DNA of 64,000 nucleotides from Chloracidobacterium thermophilum B. GTDB lineage: Bacteria > Acidobacteriota > Blastocatellia > Chloracidobacteriales > Chloracidobacteriaceae. The DNA lies in NCBI RefSeq assembly GCF_000226295.1, contig NC_016024.1, positions 2,587,501 to 2,651,500 on the forward strand. Direction: 5' to 3'. Under the pieces are notes generated by a model. That model was not told the DNA's origin, searched no databases, and saw only the letters and a program-made list of their open reading frames with translations. Below are positions 25,537-36,600 of the stretch, in pieces. Both the position numbers and the translations under genes were made by a program. Position 1 is the first letter of the stretch; each line of letters starts with the position of its first letter.

Positions 25537-26263
25537 CCCGCTCGGACTGATGCAGTCCGGCGCCGCTCGGATAGATGTCGCCCGGCGTCCATACGCCATC
25601 TGATCCTGCGGCCTGAAAGTCGGTCGGCGCCGGCAGCGCGTGCAATCCCTGCTTCCGGCAGGCTTCCAGCGCGCGCGGCATGTGCGCGGCCGAAGTGACG
25701 AGCAGAAACGGGTCCTGTCCGACGAGTCCGGCCACGGCGGCCACTTCCTCGACGGTATTGCGCCCCACGGGCTGGACGGCAATCCGTTCGGGGGAAACAC
25801 CAAGGGCGCAGGCGGCGTCCCGCATCACTTCGCCGGCCGGGCGCGGCGTGAACACGGCTCCGCCGGATGTCACCAACCGGGCCGCCGGCAACAGGCGGTG
25901 CAGCCGGATGCCTTCGATGAGCCGTCGCAGGGAGGCGTCCGAAAGACATTCCGTGGGCGGCAGGTGTTCATCACCGCCCACGCCGCCCCCCAAAACGACA
26001 ATCCAGCGGATGCTTTGGGCCTTCGGCGGGATTTCACCCCGTGGGGCAAACATAACCTGCCCCTGCTCCAGGGGTGCCAGCAGGGCATTGGCTGTCCAAC
26101 CGTGACTGGCCACCACGAGAACCGCGGCGGACACCGTCACCACGGCTTTGCCTGCCCGTTGCCAGCGGGAAAACCACAGCAGCCCCAGTCCCACTCCCAG
26201 CCCAATCAGCACGAGGGACAGCGGAAACAACAGCGGCACCAGAAACTTTTCGAGAGCGAACAC
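25493..26263 (-). CDS. YdcF/ElyC-family (DUF218) envelope protein
   Basis: 256 residues from GTG 26263. Two N-terminal membrane helices (about 5-30 and 38-53), then the DUF218 domain: WIVVLGGGVGGD, RLVTSGG, SPERIAVQPVGRNTVEEV and LLVTSAAHMPRAL. ElyC in E. coli is required for envelope integrity and for peptidoglycan and lipid-carrier homeostasis at low temperature. The gene follows glmS by three bases, consistent with a cell-wall precursor link, since glmS makes glucosamine-6-phosphate. Confidence 0.88.
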   Translation of the reverse strand: MFALEKFLVPLLFPLSLVLIGLGVGLGLLWFSRWQRAGKAVVTVSAAVLVVASHGWTANALLAPLEQGQVMFAPRGEIPPKAQSIRWIVVLGGGVGGDEHLPPTECLSDASLRRLIEGIRLHRLLPAARLVTSGGAVFTPRPAGEVMRDAACALGVSPERIAVQPVGRNTVEEVAAVAGLVGQDPFLLVTSAAHMPRALEACRKQGLHALPAPTDFQAAGSDGVWTPGDIYPSGAGLHQSERAMYEYLGRLRQRLR

Positions 26264-26266
26264 ACG

Positions 26267-28123
26267 CTATTCCACCGTCACGCTCTTGGCGAGATTGCGC
26301 GGCTGATCCACGTCGCAGCCGCGCCGTACGGCAATGTGGTAGGCCAGCAACTGCAACGGCACCACGGCCAGCACGGCGGAGAGCAGTTCACTTGTGGCCG
26401 GAATGGGAATGACATACTCAGCCAGCCCGGCAGCCTCGGTATCGCCTTCCGTGACAATGGCGATGACACGCCCATCGCGGGCTTTGACTTCCTGCAGATT
26501 CGACAGCGTCTTTTCGTACCGCAGCTCGGAAGCCGCGTGGCCAACTTCCCGGGGCATCACCATGACAACCGGCAGGCGCTCGTCAATGAGCGCGTTCGGT
26601 CCGTGCTTCATTTCCCCGGCTGGAAAGCCCTCGGCGTGAATGTAGCTGATTTCCTTGAGCTTGAGTGCGCCTTCCAGCGCAATGGGAAAGTTCACGCCGC
26701 GGCCGAGGTAGAGAAAATCTGACGCCCGGAAAAACTCTCTGGACAGTTCGGCAATGGCCGCGTCCTGCTCCAGCGCAGCTTCCAGTTTGACCGGCAGGGC
26801 CAGCAGTTGTTCGACGTGCTTCATCACGGCCGTCGGCGATAATGTCCCCCGGCACTGCCCCAGATGCAGTGCCAGCAGGTAGAGCGCCACGATCTGGGAA
26901 GTAAACGCCTTGGTGGAAGCCACCGAAATTTCCGGCCCGGCATGGGTCAGCAGGACGCCGTGGGCTTCGCGCGCGGCCATCGAGCCGGGCACGTTGCAGA
27001 TGGCGAAGGTGTGGCAACCACGCTGCTTGGCTTCGCGCAGCGCTGCCAGCGTGTCGGCGGTTTCGCCGGACTGCGTGATGACAACGACCAGCGTCCGCTC
27101 ATCGAGCAGCGGATTGCGGTAGCGGAACTCACTGGCGTAGTCCACCTCGACCGGCAGGCGGGCCAGTTCTTCGATGAGGACTTTCCCAACCAGTGCCGCG
27201 TGCCAGCTCGTCCCACAGGCTGGAATCACGAGCCGGGTGAATGCCTGCCAGTCGGCGTCGGGAATGTCCGTCGGATCGAGATACACCCGTCCTTCATCCA
27301 GACTGACCCGCCCGGCCAGGGTTTCCCGGATGGCATGTGGCTGCTCGTGGATTTCCTTGAGCATGAAGTGTTTGAAGCCGCCCTTCTCCGCCAGGACAGG
27401 GTCCCAGGTCACGCGCTGCACGGGCGGCGTCACCGGCCGCCCGGCAAAGTCCGTGAAGGTGACTTCGCTGGGGCGCACCACGGCCACCTGCCCGTCTTCG
27501 AGAAACACCACCTCGCGGGTGTGCTGGAGAATGGCTGTGACATCGGAAGCCACGAAGTTTTCCCCCTGCCCCAGCCCGACAATCACCGGCGGGCCAAAAC
27601 GCGCCGCCACAATCACATCCGGCTCATCAGCCGAAATCACGGCCAGGGCGAACATCCCCGAAAGTTCGGCAATGGCCTGCCGGACGGCATCCGCCAGCCC
27701 CAGACCCGCCTGCCAATACTTACCGATGAGGTGGGCAATCACCTCCGTGTCCGTCTGCGTCACGAAGGTATGGCCTTCCCGTTCCAGTGCCCGCTTCAGG
27801 GAAAGGTAGTTTTCGATGATGCCGTTGTGGACGACCACCACCCGCCCACTGGCGTCGCGGTGCGGGTGGGCATTTTCCTCGGTGGGGCGTCCGTGGGTGG
27901 CCCAGCGGGTATGTCCGATGCCGTAACTGCCGGTGAGCGGTGCCCGCTGAATGACGGCTTCCAGGTTGTAGAGTTTTCCCGATGCGCGCCGCAGTTCAAG
28001 CTGCCCATCGGCTACAACGGCCAGTCCGGCCGAGTCATAACCCCGGTATTCCAACCGCTTGAGACCATCGAGCAGAACCGAAACGACCGGCTTGGCACCG
28101 ACATAACCAACAATACCGCACAT
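26267..28123 (-). CDS. glmS: Glutamine--fructose-6-phosphate aminotransferase (isomerizing)
   Basis: Makes glucosamine-6-phosphate, the first step to UDP-GlcNAc for peptidoglycan and lipopolysaccharide. 618 residues from ATG 28123, which places the catalytic Cys directly after the initiator Met (MCGIVGYVG). The glutaminase domain continues with [11 protein letters not shown] and [10 protein letters not shown]. Two SIS isomerase domains follow ([50 protein letters not shown]) and the C-terminus ends [14 protein letters not shown] see no glmS ribozyme; the gap to the upstream gene is only 16 bases. Confidence 0.96.
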   Translation of the reverse strand: MCGIVGYVGAKPVVSVLLDGLKRLEYRGYDSAGLAVVADGQLELRRASGKLYNLEAVIQRAPLTGSYGIGHTRWATHGRPTEENAHPHRDASGRVVVVHNGIIENYLSLKRALEREGHTFVTQTDTEVIAHLIGKYWQAGLGLADAVRQAIAELSGMFALAVISADEPDVIVAARFGPPVIVGLGQGENFVASDVTAILQHTREVVFLEDGQVAVVRPSEVTFTDFAGRPVTPPVQRVTWDPVLAEKGGFKHFMLKEIHEQPHAIRETLAGRVSLDEGRVYLDPTDIPDADWQAFTRLVIPACGTSWHAALVGKVLIEELARLPVEVDYASEFRYRNPLLDERTLVVVITQSGETADTLAALREAKQRGCHTFAICNVPGSMAAREAHGVLLTHAGPEISVASTKAFTSQIVALYLLALHLGQCRGTLSPTAVMKHVEQLLALPVKLEAALEQDAAIAELSREFFRASDFLYLGRGVNFPIALEGALKLKEISYIHAEGFPAGEMKHGPNALIDERLPVVMVMPREVGHAASELRYEKTLSNLQEVKARDGRVIAIVTEGDTEAAGLAEYVIPIPATSELLSAVLAVVPLQLLAYHIAVRRGCDVDQPRNLAKSVTVE

Positions 28124-28139
28124 GGACAGCAGCCTTCTT

Positions 28140-28703
28140 TCAGGGCAGGGAATCCGTCTCCGGTGCTTCATCCGGCGCAGTGTTGCCGGGCGACGCATCA
28201 ATGGAATGACCGTAGCGTTTTTCGACCAACCGCTGGTTATTCAGGCGAAAAACCAGGCGGTTTGGCTCAATCCTTTCGAGGACACCATCGTAAAAACGCA
28301 TCCCGGCGCGCACCACGAGGGTGGTTTCGTCCTCGACGCGGATAAACGCTGTCACTCCCCGGGCCGATTCCGAAATGCCCAGTACTTCGACCCCGGCGAT
28401 GAGATAGGGTAGGGTGTCCTCGCGCTTGATTTTTTTGGCTTCAAGCTGCTCGCGGTAGGCAGCCACCCGTGCTTCAACCGGGGGATACTTGTCTTTGGCC
28501 GGACGTGGTGGAGCTTCAGCCGGCGCGGCCGGGCGGCCAGGCGTGGCAGCCGGACGTGCTGCCTTGCGCTTGGCGCTCGCCGGGCGGGTCGTCTGGGCCA
28601 GTCCACTGGCGCTGTCCAGGGCCAGCAGCAGGGCACCCACCGCCAGCGGCTTCCACCACGCGGCGTGGTGCCAACAATACCGAGGGAAAGTATCTGTCTC
28701 CAT
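28140..28703 (-). CDS. Exported protein of unknown function, Ala/Pro/Lys-rich
   Basis: 187 residues from ATG 28703, 10 bases after the upstream VWA gene stop. An N-terminal signal or anchor ([22 protein letters not shown]) is followed by a low-complexity Ala/Pro/Arg linker (about residues 40-75). The C-terminal part (about 90-170) has alternating hydrophobic residues ([48 protein letters not shown]) that look like a small beta domain. That last phrase resembles the pilus-assembly PilP or type II secretion GspC-like domain, where a short repeated strand ends in R.Y..V; the similarity is weak and not relied on. Confidence 0.65.
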   Translation of the reverse strand: METDTFPRYCWHHAAWWKPLAVGALLLALDSASGLAQTTRPASAKRKAARPAATPGRPAAPAEAPPRPAKDKYPPVEARVAAYREQLEAKKIKREDTLPYLIAGVEVLGISESARGVTAFIRVEDETTLVVRAGMRFYDGVLERIEPNRLVFRLNNQRLVEKRYGHSIDASPGNTAPDEAPETDSLP

Positions 28704-28713
28704 GGGGGGTACA

Positions 28714-29802
28714 TCACTCACTGGGGTTGGTGTAGTAACCGGCGCGGTGGCGCACTTTCCAATCGGGATGGCGCGGCACTTCAATGCGGATGGTGCGGAA
28801 CGTGGCTGCTTCATTTGCCGGTGTATAGGCCAGAACGAAGCGTTGCCGCAAATCGGTGTCAATCTGCTCGAACGCCGTAAAAAACTCACGGTCCAGCCGT
28901 GGGAAAAAGGCCTGTCCACCGGTTGCCGCGCATAGGCGTTCCAGGTCCGCCCGATTGACCGTCCGCTGGTCGTCCGTTGCGGTCAACTCCGGTTGCCCGA
29001 TGCCCAAGGCGTAGATGCTCACCTGATTCTGCCAGGCGTATTCGATGACTTCCCCGACCCGAACCAAACCTTCGCTGTCAAAGCCATCGCTGATGGCAAC
29101 CACCACCCGCCGTCGCTCGTCCGTTGCTTCCGGGATCAGCTCAATGGCGGCATACAGAGCCGCATAGAGCGCAGTTCCCGGTGGTGTGGCCTGCCTGGGA
29201 TCGAAGGGCATCACCCGTCCCAGTGGCGACGGCAGCCGCTCATCCAGAGTCGCCAGCGACTGCCGCAGGGCGTCCAGGCTGCCCGTCAGCGGTTGTGCCA
29301 GCAGCAGGTCCTGCTGACAGGCGAGCAGGGCCGCACGATCCTGGGGCAGTCGCAGGATGCGTTCGAGAAACGTCAGCGTCGCCCGCTTGGCCAGTGGCAG
29401 GCGGCCGACCATGCTGCCGCTGCAATCAAGCACCACGACAACCGTCGTGGGCAGGTCAGGTGCCCGTCCCAGTGCGACGATATCCTGCTCGACGCCATCT
29501 TCAAAGAGCTTGACATCGGCGGCCGTAAGCGTCGTAACCGGACGATTGAGTCGATCCACCACGGTGAACGGCACAAGCACCTGCTGGGCGCGCAGTGTCA
29601 CCAGGGTGTCATCCGGCACCGCAGCACGCTCCTGGGCTGTGGCTTCTGCAGCACCCAATCCCAGGCTACACAGGGCGGCCAGCAGACCCGGCCACAGACT
29701 TCCAACCCAGACCCGGAACCGGACCAGGGCAGTCCGCTGACTACGGCTCCGGGTTGCCGAATACGCCCCGTGGGCTGTGTCCGTTGGTTTTGGCCAGTTC
29801 AT
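28714..29802 (-). CDS. VWFA-related domain protein (acidobacterial type), exported
   Basis: 362 residues with a signal peptide region (about 31-57, LWPGLLAALCSLGLGAAEATAQ). It is followed by LRAQQVLVPFTVVDRLNRPVTTLTAADVKLFEDGVEQDI, the strand pattern found at the start of the VWFA-related family that is abundant in Acidobacteria. The von Willebrand A domain has the MIDAS site DCSGS (about residue 129), with VVAISDGFDSEG and IYALGIG later. It probably mediates metal-dependent protein adhesion in the periplasm. The start overlaps the upstream LON-domain gene by 62 bases; no later ATG or GTG precedes the signal sequence. Confidence 0.85.
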   Translation of the reverse strand: MNWPKPTDTAHGAYSATRSRSQRTALVRFRVWVGSLWPGLLAALCSLGLGAAEATAQERAAVPDDTLVTLRAQQVLVPFTVVDRLNRPVTTLTAADVKLFEDGVEQDIVALGRAPDLPTTVVVVLDCSGSMVGRLPLAKRATLTFLERILRLPQDRAALLACQQDLLLAQPLTGSLDALRQSLATLDERLPSPLGRVMPFDPRQATPPGTALYAALYAAIELIPEATDERRRVVVAISDGFDSEGLVRVGEVIEYAWQNQVSIYALGIGQPELTATDDQRTVNRADLERLCAATGGQAFFPRLDREFFTAFEQIDTDLRQRFVLAYTPANEAATFRTIRIEVPRHPDWKVRHRAGYYTNPSE

Positions 29803-30439
29803 TGATGGCAGCCCGCAACTCGTACCTTTCCGCCGCCGGTATCAGCATCCGCCGCAGACGTTCAAGGCGTTCCTTCGTGTCAGTCAACTCCATCAGCGCC
29901 ATCTTCTGGTCTTCGCTCATCTGCAACAGCGACGCCACGAGAAACGACAACGCCCGTGGGTCTTCCGGCAGCTCATCCGGGAAGCTGTCGTCCTCGCGAC
30001 TCATCGCGCGAATGGCCTTGACCGTTCGCTTGAAGGTCGCACGCACGGCTTCAACAATTTCGGTGAGGTCTTCCCGCACCGGCTGATCATCGAAAAAGGT
30101 GACGAGACCTTCCAGATAAGGCTCATCCTGAAAGTATTCGAGGGCATGGTAGCGTGCCAGTCCGGTTGTGAGGATATTCATCCGCCCCTCTTCCAAGGGC
30201 ACCATCGCCAGGATGAAGGCCGCACACCCGACGCGCCCCACAGGCGGCGGGAAACCTTCCCGTCCCCTGACAAAAGTCACACCGAAGATTTTTTCCCCGG
30301 CCAGGCAATCACGCACCATGGCCTTGTACCGCTCCTCAAAGATATGCAGCGGCAGCATCATCCCTGGAAACAAGGCGACCGGGAGCGGAAAGATGGGAAT
30401 CCGCTTCGTACCTTCAAGGATGGGCAAGGGTTGGTTCAT
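29741..30439 (-). CDS. LON substrate-binding domain protein (no protease domain)
   Basis: 232 residues. The N-terminal PIFPLPVALFPGMMLPLHIFEERYKAMVRDCL is the classic opening of the LON peptidase substrate-binding domain (PF02190). FGVTFVRG and GCAAFILAMVPLEEGRMNILTTGLARY continue it. No AAA+ or Ser-Lys protease domain follows, so this is a stand-alone LON-domain protein, as in many bacteria. The C-terminal half is helical and charged (LLQMSEDQKMALMELTDTKERLERLRRML). Role unknown; possibly recruitment of damaged proteins. Confidence 0.88.
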   Translation of the reverse strand: MNQPLPILEGTKRIPIFPLPVALFPGMMLPLHIFEERYKAMVRDCLAGEKIFGVTFVRGREGFPPPVGRVGCAAFILAMVPLEEGRMNILTTGLARYHALEYFQDEPYLEGLVTFFDDQPVREDLTEIVEAVRATFKRTVKAIRAMSREDDSFPDELPEDPRALSFLVASLLQMSEDQKMALMELTDTKERLERLRRMLIPAAERYELRAAINELAKTNGHSPRGVFGNPEP

Positions 30440-30599
30440 AGCAAGTCATCAACAACACGAATTCTAACCAGCGTATGATTTCACACCTGGTCGGGTTTTG
30501 TCGAAGCCAGATGCCCTGTTGCAGCCGGAAAGGGTACGGACCCCGCCGGTGGCCTGGGCACCGCCAATACCACCGGCGCGGCAAAGCCCGCCTGGCGAC

Positions 30600-33362
30600 T
30601 CACAAACGGATAGTATAACGCACCGTCAGGTTGCGTCCCGGTGCATCTATCCCGGACGAAATCGTGCGGTAGTTCTGATCGAGCAGGTTGTCCAGGGCCA
30701 CCAGCAGGTGATGCCGCTCGCCAAAGCGGTATCCTCCGCGCAGGTTGAGTGTGGCCCATCCGGGCAGGCGTGGAAACAGCGGCGCGCTGGCAACCGCCCC
30801 CAACACACGGGCTTGAACTTGCGCCAGAGTTTCGCCGGTCAGCCGCAGCCGGTCATCAGCCGTGCCCAGCCGCCCATCGGGGCCGGCTTCGACAAACCCC
30901 CGCACTGTTGCGCCCCGGCGGAAAAAGTTTTGAATCTGGGTGCGCGTCCGGGCCGCACCAATCCGGCGGTCATCGAGATTGAGCGACGACAGGCGCGTTT
31001 GCCGGTGGGCGGCCGCCACGACACCTTCCACCCACCAGGCGCGACCGGGCGGCTGATAGCGCAGCCGCAGCAACCCCTGTGGCGGCGGGGTTCCGCCTTC
31101 CACATCAGGCGGCCGCCCGGTGGCGCGGTCTTCCGCGTGCAGCCAGGTGAAGTTGCCACTCAGCGACCAGCTCGCCGTCAGCCTGACGCCCAGCGAACTC
31201 TCAACGCCGTAAATACGCGCACCGGTGAAGTTGGCCCGGACGCGCACGGGACTCGTTGCCGGCGCGACGAACACCGCCCCCGTCGGCAGTTGCGCCGTGA
31301 TGATTTCCGTCCCCAGGCGCGTCCCCACTGCCCCCGGCGGCAGGATCAGGGTCTGTGTCGTGAGCAGGTCATTGATATTCGTCACAAAGCCGGTCAGATC
31401 GGCATCCATCCGTCCATTGCGGTAGCGCAGGCTGCCTTCGTAGCTCAGACTGCTTTCCGGGATGACCTGTCTGACCGGCAGCCCGGTTGACACGGCGGAA
31501 GCGTCGGCAGTTGTGCCGATGAAGGCCTGCCGTCCGGCAACGGCTGGCGCAGCGATTTCATAGACACCATTGCCCTGCAGACCCAGCGATCCCAGGTCGG
31601 TCATGTTGGGCGGACGAAAGCCACGGGCCACATTGCCGGCCAGCACCCAGCCGCGCCCCAGTTGCCAGGCCCCGCTGAAACGGAACGTCCAGGCTGCCGT
31701 GCGTACGCTGTCGTCCTCGACCACGGCACGCCCTCCGACGAGCGCATTGTCGCGGGCGCGGGCGCGGTAGGAAGCCACGCCATAGCGCAGGCTGGCCGCC
31801 AGGCGCAGCCGGCTCGGCACAGCTTCCCACACATCCTGCACAAAGAAGCCGTAGTTGTTGAAATATGCGCCGTTGGGCACGCGCGGGCGGGCCGCCGTGG
31901 CGATGCCGGTCACGGGATGGGCATCGAAGGCGCGCGCCCGCATGACATCGCGGTACACATCCGCGCCGCCCAGCACCGTGTGCCGTCCGGGAAGCGTCTT
32001 CGCACCAGACAACGCCAGGCCAACGGCCCGGGTGCGTTCATACTGGGCGTTGATGAGCGCCTGGGGATTGCCCTGCCCGCCCTGATTGATCCGTTCTTCC
32101 CGCTGGATGTTGAAACTGCCGGTGACGGTCACACTGTCCAGACCGCCCACCCGCTGGCCGTCATAGCGCAGGTAGCCAAAGTCCAGCATCAGGTTGCCCA
32201 GTTTCGCCAGCAGGTTGCCGTCACCGCCCAGCAACTGATCGGAGCGTTGGCCGCCGTCCTGCTGTCCACGCTGGTAATGGACGACGAACTGGTGTCCGGC
32301 GCGGGGTGTCGCCACGGCCTTGAGGCTGCCGGCATATTCGGTGAAGGCGGTATCCGGTTGGCGGGCGCCGTAGAAGCGGTTTGAAGGCAGGTCAAAAAAC
32401 CGGGTCACGGCCGCACGGGAGTCCACACCGCCGCCGGCGCGCAGGGTATTGATGCGCCGTCCGGCCAGGTTGACCACGCCACCGAAGCGTGGGGTGCCGA
32501 AGGACAGACGGGTGGCGTGGCCGAAGCCGGACGTGGCACTGATGCCAAAGAAGGTGCTTTCTCCCTGAAACACAAAACCGCCTGTGGTCAGAGGCGCGGT
32601 GGCCGTGAGCAACTGGACGCTTCCCCCCAGGCTGTCGCTGCCGTACTGCGCGCCGTGCGGCCCGTGCAGCACCTCCACGCCGCGCAAGCTGCCTGGTTCG
32701 AGCAGGTTGAAAAACGTACTGATGCCGCCCCGCTGCGCGCCTGTCGTGTAGCGGACGCCATCCACGAACACCGACACCCGGCTGGCCACGAGTCCGCGCA
32801 CGAAGACGCCGCCCAGCGTGGCGCTGGTCTGCTGTACGGATAGCCCGGCTTCCTCGGCAAAAGCCTGGGCCAGTCCCTGGGTGGCGCGTTCCTGCAGGCG
32901 TCCAGCCGGAATCACCGTGACGGTCTGCCCCAGTTCATCCTTGTCCTGGACAAGGCCAACGTCGGCCGTCACTGTGACGGTCTCGGCGACCGGCGTGGGC
33001 AGTACGGTGAGATCGCGCACCGTGGTGATGCCAGCCGCGAGTGAAACCGCCAGCCGCACGCCAAGCCCATCGGAGGTGGCCGCAACGAGTTCATAGGTTC
33101 CGGGCGTGACATCATCGAACAGGTACCGCCCATCAGCGGCGCTGACCGTGGTGGCCGCGACCGTCTGGCGCGCTGTCAGAAGCGTCAGCCGCGCTTGGGC
33201 AACGGGTGTACCGTTCACGTTACGCACGTAACCGGTCAGCGTCGCCGATTCCGGGACTGGCGTTTTGGCGAGCGTTGTTGCGCAAGCCTCCCCCAACAGC
33301 CAGGCGAGAAACAGCAGGCAGGCCAAAAAAGGCTTGGTGTCGGCTTGGTTCACTTGGTTCAC
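30600..33362 (-). CDS. TonB-dependent outer-membrane receptor with carboxypeptidase-regulatory-like N-terminal domain
   Basis: About 920 residues from GTG 33362 (a second GTG nine bases on is equally possible, since GTGAACCAA is duplicated). Signal peptide about 10-30, then a CarboxypepD_reg-like beta sandwich (LTGYVRNVNGTPVAQARLTLL, about 42-120), the plug domain (AFAEEAGLSVQQTSATLGGVFVRGL, VDGVRY, VEVLHGPHGAQYGSDSLGGSVQLLT) and a 22-stranded barrel to the C-terminal NLTVRYTIRL. It is an outer-membrane transporter for a siderophore, cobalamin or carbohydrate; the ligand is not apparent. It is followed at 160 bases by the LON-domain gene on the same strand. Confidence 0.92.
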   Translation of the reverse strand: MNQVNQADTKPFLACLLFLAWLLGEACATTLAKTPVPESATLTGYVRNVNGTPVAQARLTLLTARQTVAATTVSAADGRYLFDDVTPGTYELVAATSDGLGVRLAVSLAAGITTVRDLTVLPTPVAETVTVTADVGLVQDKDELGQTVTVIPAGRLQERATQGLAQAFAEEAGLSVQQTSATLGGVFVRGLVASRVSVFVDGVRYTTGAQRGGISTFFNLLEPGSLRGVEVLHGPHGAQYGSDSLGGSVQLLTATAPLTTGGFVFQGESTFFGISATSGFGHATRLSFGTPRFGGVVNLAGRRINTLRAGGGVDSRAAVTRFFDLPSNRFYGARQPDTAFTEYAGSLKAVATPRAGHQFVVHYQRGQQDGGQRSDQLLGGDGNLLAKLGNLMLDFGYLRYDGQRVGGLDSVTVTGSFNIQREERINQGGQGNPQALINAQYERTRAVGLALSGAKTLPGRHTVLGGADVYRDVMRARAFDAHPVTGIATAARPRVPNGAYFNNYGFFVQDVWEAVPSRLRLAASLRYGVASYRARARDNALVGGRAVVEDDSVRTAAWTFRFSGAWQLGRGWVLAGNVARGFRPPNMTDLGSLGLQGNGVYEIAAPAVAGRQAFIGTTADASAVSTGLPVRQVIPESSLSYEGSLRYRNGRMDADLTGFVTNINDLLTTQTLILPPGAVGTRLGTEIITAQLPTGAVFVAPATSPVRVRANFTGARIYGVESSLGVRLTASWSLSGNFTWLHAEDRATGRPPDVEGGTPPPQGLLRLRYQPPGRAWWVEGVVAAAHRQTRLSSLNLDDRRIGAARTRTQIQNFFRRGATVRGFVEAGPDGRLGTADDRLRLTGETLAQVQARVLGAVASAPLFPRLPGWATLNLRGGYRFGERHHLLVALDNLLDQNYRTISSGIDAPGRNLTVRYTIRL

Positions 33363-33464
33363 TGAATTGAAGGAAGCCCCAAGCGACCACCGCCTGGTCA
33401 GCAGTGCAGGCAGCGTACATTTCGCTTGGGGCGCAGCGTTTTGAGGAAAGACTGAAGAGGAAGG

Positions 33465-33554
33465 TGGCGGAGAAGGAGGGATTCGAACCCTCGGTACGCT
33501 TTCGCGTACACCGGTTTAGCAAACCAGCGCACTAGGCCACTATGCGACTTCTCC
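33465..33554 (-). tRNA. tRNA-Ser (anticodon GCU)
   Basis: Class II tRNA on the minus strand. Acceptor GGAGAAG/CTTCTCC with discriminator G and encoded CCA (33467-33465). Anticodon stem CTGGT/ACCGG with loop TTGCTAA gives GCT (GCU). The long variable arm GTACGCGAAAGCGTAC is a perfect hairpin, and the T arm is GAGGGTTCGAATCCCTC. Confidence 0.96.
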
Positions 33555-33697
33555 GCGCGCGCTAACGATGCACAATGAGTATCAAGCGCCTTGCCACAAG
33601 CTGTCAAGAGACTTGGCGACGACCAATCCCTGCAGGAAAAATGGCAAACGGCTGCCAGGCCAACTCCCTCACTCAAGCCCTGATGTCCCCGGTTTTG

Positions 33698-36600
33698 ATG
33701 CGTATGAACTTCAATGTACCGCGCCAGCTCAGATTGACTTTGGGAATCAGCCTGACGCTTCTGGCCATGCTCTTCACTGGTGGACGCCTGGCCGCCGACC
33801 GGCAACCCCAGCCGGAGTTTCGCCTGACACCGGCTGGGACGCTCATCCGGGACGCCGCCACCCACCAGCCCGCCGTCGGGGCACTTCCCGTCAACCTCAT
33901 CCGCTCACCCGATGGGCGCTACCTCATTGCCGTCAACAGCGGCTTTGGCATCCAGCGCAACGCCACCCACAAACTGCACCAGTCGCTGGCCGTGATTGAC
34001 CTTGCCGCGCGTCCCGCGCCGACCGTCATCCAGAACGTCTATGTTCCCGTTCCGCAAAGCGTCTGTGTCGGGGCCGTGTTTGTCCCACAACCTCACCCCG
34101 ATGGCACCTGCACGTTCTATGTTTCCGGCGGTCAAGAAAACAAAATCTGGCGCTTTCAGTTTGTCCCCGGCGCGCGGCAGCCGCTCCAGCCCGGCGTCAG
34201 CAACTTCAACATCCCGCTCGAAGCCCCGTTTATCGAAGTGTCCGGCCTGGCCGCCGAGCCGCCTTCGCCGCGCTACAACAACAACCTGGCGGCCGTCTTC
34301 CCCCTCGGCCTCGCCCTCAGTACCGATGGCGAAACGCTCTACACCGCCAACAATCTGGGTGACAGCCTGGGTCTGATTCACCACCATCAGGGCGAGCCAG
34401 AACTGGAAAGCCTCAAACTCCAGAACCCCAAACGTCCGAACCAGGCCACGTACCCCTACGAAGTCAAAGTCGTTCCAACCGGGCAAGGCGACAAGGTATA
34501 TGTCTCCTGCTGGGGCGATGGCTCGCTGGCTGTCGTTAACCCAACGACGAAAGCCGTCCGTTTCGTGGACATCGGCCGGCATCCAACCGCCATGACACTT
34601 GACCGCGCCCAAACCCGACTCTACGTGGTCAACTCGGACGGAGATGCTGTGAGCGTCATGGACACAGCCACGGATACTGAAATCGAACGCATTGCCCTGC
34701 GCCTCGATGAACGGAACCGGGGCGGAACAAGTCCGCAAAGCCTTGCCCTCGACGAAGACGAAACCACACTGTACGTTGCCAATGCCCGCGCCAACTGCGT
34801 TGCCGTCGTCAGGCTGGGCGCGCAGGCACGGCCAACCGCACAACGTCATGACGCATCCGAAGCGCGTCATCAGGCTGCGTCAAAAAAGCCCTCTCGCAAA
34901 ACGAAAGTCCGTTCCGAACCGGAGTCCACTGCCGAGCCTGAGAGACGGCAACAAGCCTCCGTTGTCAAGGGCTTCATCCCGACCGGGCTTTACCCGTCGG
35001 CCGTTGCTGTCGTCGGCAGGACGCTGGTTGTCGGCAATGGCAAAGGCACCGGCTTTGAAAACTCCTCGGTTGTCGCCAACACCTCCGGGCGGTTTCCCAA
35101 CGCGCCCAACGATCGCTTCCCGGCAGAAGCTGAATCGGGAAGGCAGGGCGGGCAGTACAGTGTCGCCCTTGTGGCCGGAACGCTCAGCCACATCCCGCTG
35201 CCGGATGACCGGCAACTGGCGGACTACACGCGCCAGACACTGCAAAACAACGGACTGCTCGGCCCCCACAAAACGCGCCTTTTCAAGGGCCCGTCGCCCA
35301 TCCGGCACATCATCTACATCATCAAGGAAAACCGTACCTACGACGCCGTTTTTGGCGATCTGGAGCGCGCCGGGAACGGGCTTCCGGCCGACGGCGATCC
35401 CTACCTCGCCATTTTCGGAGCCGGAGAGGCCGCCGTCGCACACGACGGCACTCCGCAGGACATCACCCCCAACCACCGCGCCCTGGCGCTGCGCTTCGGT
35501 CTGTTTGACCGCTTTTTTGTCAACTCTGAAGCCAGCCCCGACGGACACAACTGGGCCACGGCCGCCCTGTCGAGTGACTACACCGACAAGGCTTTTCGCT
35601 GGGAGTATTCCCGGCGGTCACGCACCTACGACTACGAAGGTTTCAACCGCCTGCCAAACTTCGCGCCGCGCCAGGGCGTTCCCCCGGCTTTCGACCTGCC
35701 GGTTACGGCGGATGACATCGAACGCTACCTCGTCCGCTTCATCCCCTACCGCCAGGGGGCCCGCGACATTGCGGAACCCGACACCCTGTATCTCTGGGAC
35801 GCCGCCGCGCGCGCCGGATTGACCTACCGCAACTATGGCGAATTCGTCGGCACAGTCTCCCAGGCTGAGTTGGACGCCATCAACCGCAACCAACGACGGA
35901 GCTACCCCGACCTGACGCCCAACGTCACAGCCACCCCGACCAAAAAAGCCCTCGAAGGCCACGTGTGCCCGACGTTCCGCAACTTCGACATGCACACCCC
36001 CGATGCCATGACGACCGACTCCTACCTGGCGGCGTTGAACAGCCATGGACAGACCGACCCGCTCATCACCGTGCAGCATCCCGACCCTCGCTTCCGTGGT
36101 ACGTCGCGGCTTGGCGCCTGGCTCGCTGAGTTCCAGCAGTGCGTGGAGACCCGGCAGACCACCGGACGCGATGAACTGCCAAATTTTTCGATTGTCCGGC
36201 TGCCCAACGATCACACCAGCGGAATGATGCCCGGTCTTCCCACTCCGCAGTTTCACGTGGCGGACAACGACTATGCTCTGGGGCGTCTGGTGGAAGCCGT
36301 CTCGACCTCACCATACTGGAAAGACACCGCCATCGTTGTCGTCGAAGATGATGCTCAGAACGGCCCCGACCACGTGGACTGTCACCGGTCGGTGGCCCTG
36401 GTCATCAGCGCCTACAACCGGCCGGGCCAACTCATTCACGAATATCACACGACCGTCAGCCTGATTCGGACCATGGAACTTCTCCTGGGGCTGCCGCCAA
36501 TGAATGCCCTGGACGCCAACGCGGTGCCCATGGACATCTTTCAGGACAAACCCGACCTCCGCCCATACCGGGCAATCCTGCCGCGCGTGGCGGCCGGTAA

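Noticed and set aside
26864-28345. Antisense open frame of 493 codons opposite glmS
   Set aside because: Shadow of glmS; composition is of the same antisense type and it has no recognisable motif.
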